The notes under the pieces were generated by a model. That model ran no database searches, was not told the origin of the DNA, and saw only the letters and a list, made by a program, of their open reading frames with translations. This document shows positions 5,974 through 6,882 of a DNA stretch of 6,882 nt, in pieces; positions within the stretch are counted from its first letter, which is position 1; each line of letters opens with the position of its first letter. Source of the DNA: Verrucomicrobiota bacterium (GTDB taxonomy: Bacteria; Verrucomicrobiota; Kiritimatiellia; JAAZAB01); the NCBI GenBank assembly GCA_018896395.1, contig JAHIMN010000205.1, positions 1 to 6,882 on the forward strand, read 5' to 3'. Both the position numbers and the translations under genes were made by a program.

Positions 5974-6882
5974 ATGAGACATTTGTTGCTGATACTATTT
6001 TCCGTTGCGTTGTTTGGTTCGCCGATCGCCCTGCGCGCGGAATTGGTTGAGATTCCATGGCTTGGCACGAATCTGCTTGCCAACGCAGACTTTGAAGATA
6101 TCGACGGCGATATTTCAGTGCTTAAGCGCTGGCATGGTCAGTTCCCCACAAATCGGGGCGTAGAGCTACGGACGGATTCAAAGGTGCGTCTTTCCGGCAA
6201 GAACTCGCTCAAGATATTTCTGCCCCAGTCGGACAGCCGCGCGTCTGTTTCATCGGACTTCGTGCCGATCGATGCGGGCCAAAGCTATCTTGTTACCATG
6301 GGTTTTTGCCAAAAGGGGTTCAACCGGAAAGGGGCAGTGTTGTACGAGGGGGTCAATTCCTATCCGTTTCTTCAGTGGTATGATGAAAAGAAGGGGATGA
6401 TTGGGAAATCCGACGCCATGAGTGGCTTTCCATATGGGCCTTCACGCTGGGATATGCGCGACGGTATTGCCATCGCGCCGACAAACGCATCGTATGCCCG
6501 TTTCGGCGTCAATATGGGGAACAACAGCGAGAAGCACGTGGGTGAAACCATCCCATCGACCCTCTGGATAGATGCGGTCCAGCTTCGCGAGTACCACAGG
6601 CCTGAGACGCCGGACTGGGCCAAGGGCAAAACCGAGCTCATAGTGGATGGTGGCCTGGATACGTCGCCGGTAAGGTCGTTCTTTCTTGCCGGGAAGGACG
6701 GGTTTGGCGGGCAGGGCGGGCAATGGTCCAAGGTGGTTGTGGACAAAGATGCCGAGCGCGGATCGGCGCTTTGCGCCCCCGCAAATTCAGGGGCCGGCAT
6801 GATGGCGCACAGCTCGTACTTTTCAGCGATGCCGCCGGGACTCTATCGCCTCCGCGCCCGGGTGAAGGTTACGGACAACACG
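5974..6882 (+). CDS. Secreted protein with tandem carbohydrate-binding-like modules (partial, 3' end missing)
   Basis: The frame is open from ATG 5974 to the window edge, 303 codons without a stop. A signal peptide is clear: MRHLLLILFSVALFG plus a short c-region, with cleavage near residue 22 (ALRA). A first jelly-roll-like module spans about 31-212. It opens with NLLANADFE (33-41) and W53, and closes with LWIDAVQLRE (197-206), the typical last strand of CBM4/9-type domains. A second copy begins at ELIVDGGLD (221-229) and repeats the order 'new-start, W, valine-rich strand, SALC, PPGLYRLRARVKV'. An enzymatic domain may follow beyond the window. A modest Shine-Dalgarno (AGGA, 5958-5961) lies 12 bases upstream. 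The gap to the previous gene is 38 bp, which favours one operon. The sugar bound is unknown. Confidence 0.72.
   Translation, partial: MRHLLLILFSVALFGSPIALRAELVEIPWLGTNLLANADFEDIDGDISVLKRWHGQFPTNRGVELRTDSKVRLSGKNSLKIFLPQSDSRASVSSDFVPIDAGQSYLVTMGFCQKGFNRKGAVLYEGVNSYPFLQWYDEKKGMIGKSDAMSGFPYGPSRWDMRDGIAIAPTNASYARFGVNMGNNSEKHVGETIPSTLWIDAVQLREYHRPETPDWAKGKTELIVDGGLDTSPVRSFFLAGKDGFGGQGGQWSKVVVDKDAERGSALCAPANSGAGMMAHSSYFSAMPPGLYRLRARVKVTDNT

Noticed and set aside
6372..6800. Minus-strand open frames near the right edge
   Set aside because: The + strand frame from 5974 is open to the edge with a signal peptide and binding-module motifs, so the minus-strand frames are shadows.

Overview
The window comes from a bacterial chromosome of moderately high GC content (rough impression; I could not compute it). 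All genes lie on the + strand. It joins two unlike parts: the end of a universal DNA-replication/repair operon and the start of a locus for secreted, probably carbohydrate-acting proteins. Export signals on three consecutive large proteins, jelly-roll-type binding modules, a GH66-like barrel and a mutarotase-like/amidotransferase-like fusion suggest a polysaccharide-degrading bacterium of the PVC type (Verrucomicrobiota, Kiritimatiellota, Lentisphaerota or Planctomycetota). That taxonomic reading is inference; no rRNA or other marker in the window settles it.

Region 1 (1-1428) is the widely conserved dnaX-ybaB-recR order. Only the last 26 codons of dnaX are present. The ybaB (ebfC) and recR genes are complete and 39 bp apart. 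The usually tight dnaX-ybaB junction is opened by about 380 bp of non-coding, repeat-rich DNA (83-462). This holds a purine-rich tract with ACGACGG repeats, a REP-like hairpin (178-215), and a self-complementary element (224-407) whose 20-bp right arm matches a left arm split by an extra hairpin. The third ACGACGG copy lies just before the ybaB ribosome binding site.

Region 2 (1429-1568) is a 140-bp spacer with a short hairpin after recR and a strong Shine-Dalgarno sequence before the next gene.

Region 3 (1569-6882) carries three co-directional genes with gaps of about 32 and 38 bp, so they are likely co-transcribed. The first is a 777-residue secreted protein with a beta-rich N-terminus, an Ig-like domain and a TIM-barrel-like catalytic region resembling GH66. 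The second is a secreted protein of about 666 residues with an N-terminal mutarotase-like beta-sandwich and a C-terminal class I amidotransferase-like domain that lacks the nucleophilic cysteine. The third is the first 303 codons of a secreted protein with two tandem carbohydrate-binding-like modules; it runs off the right edge. Together they look like an export-and-attack set for an unidentified glycan. No transporter, regulator or sulfatase is visible here to name the substrate.

No tRNA, rRNA, CRISPR array or transposase gene was found.
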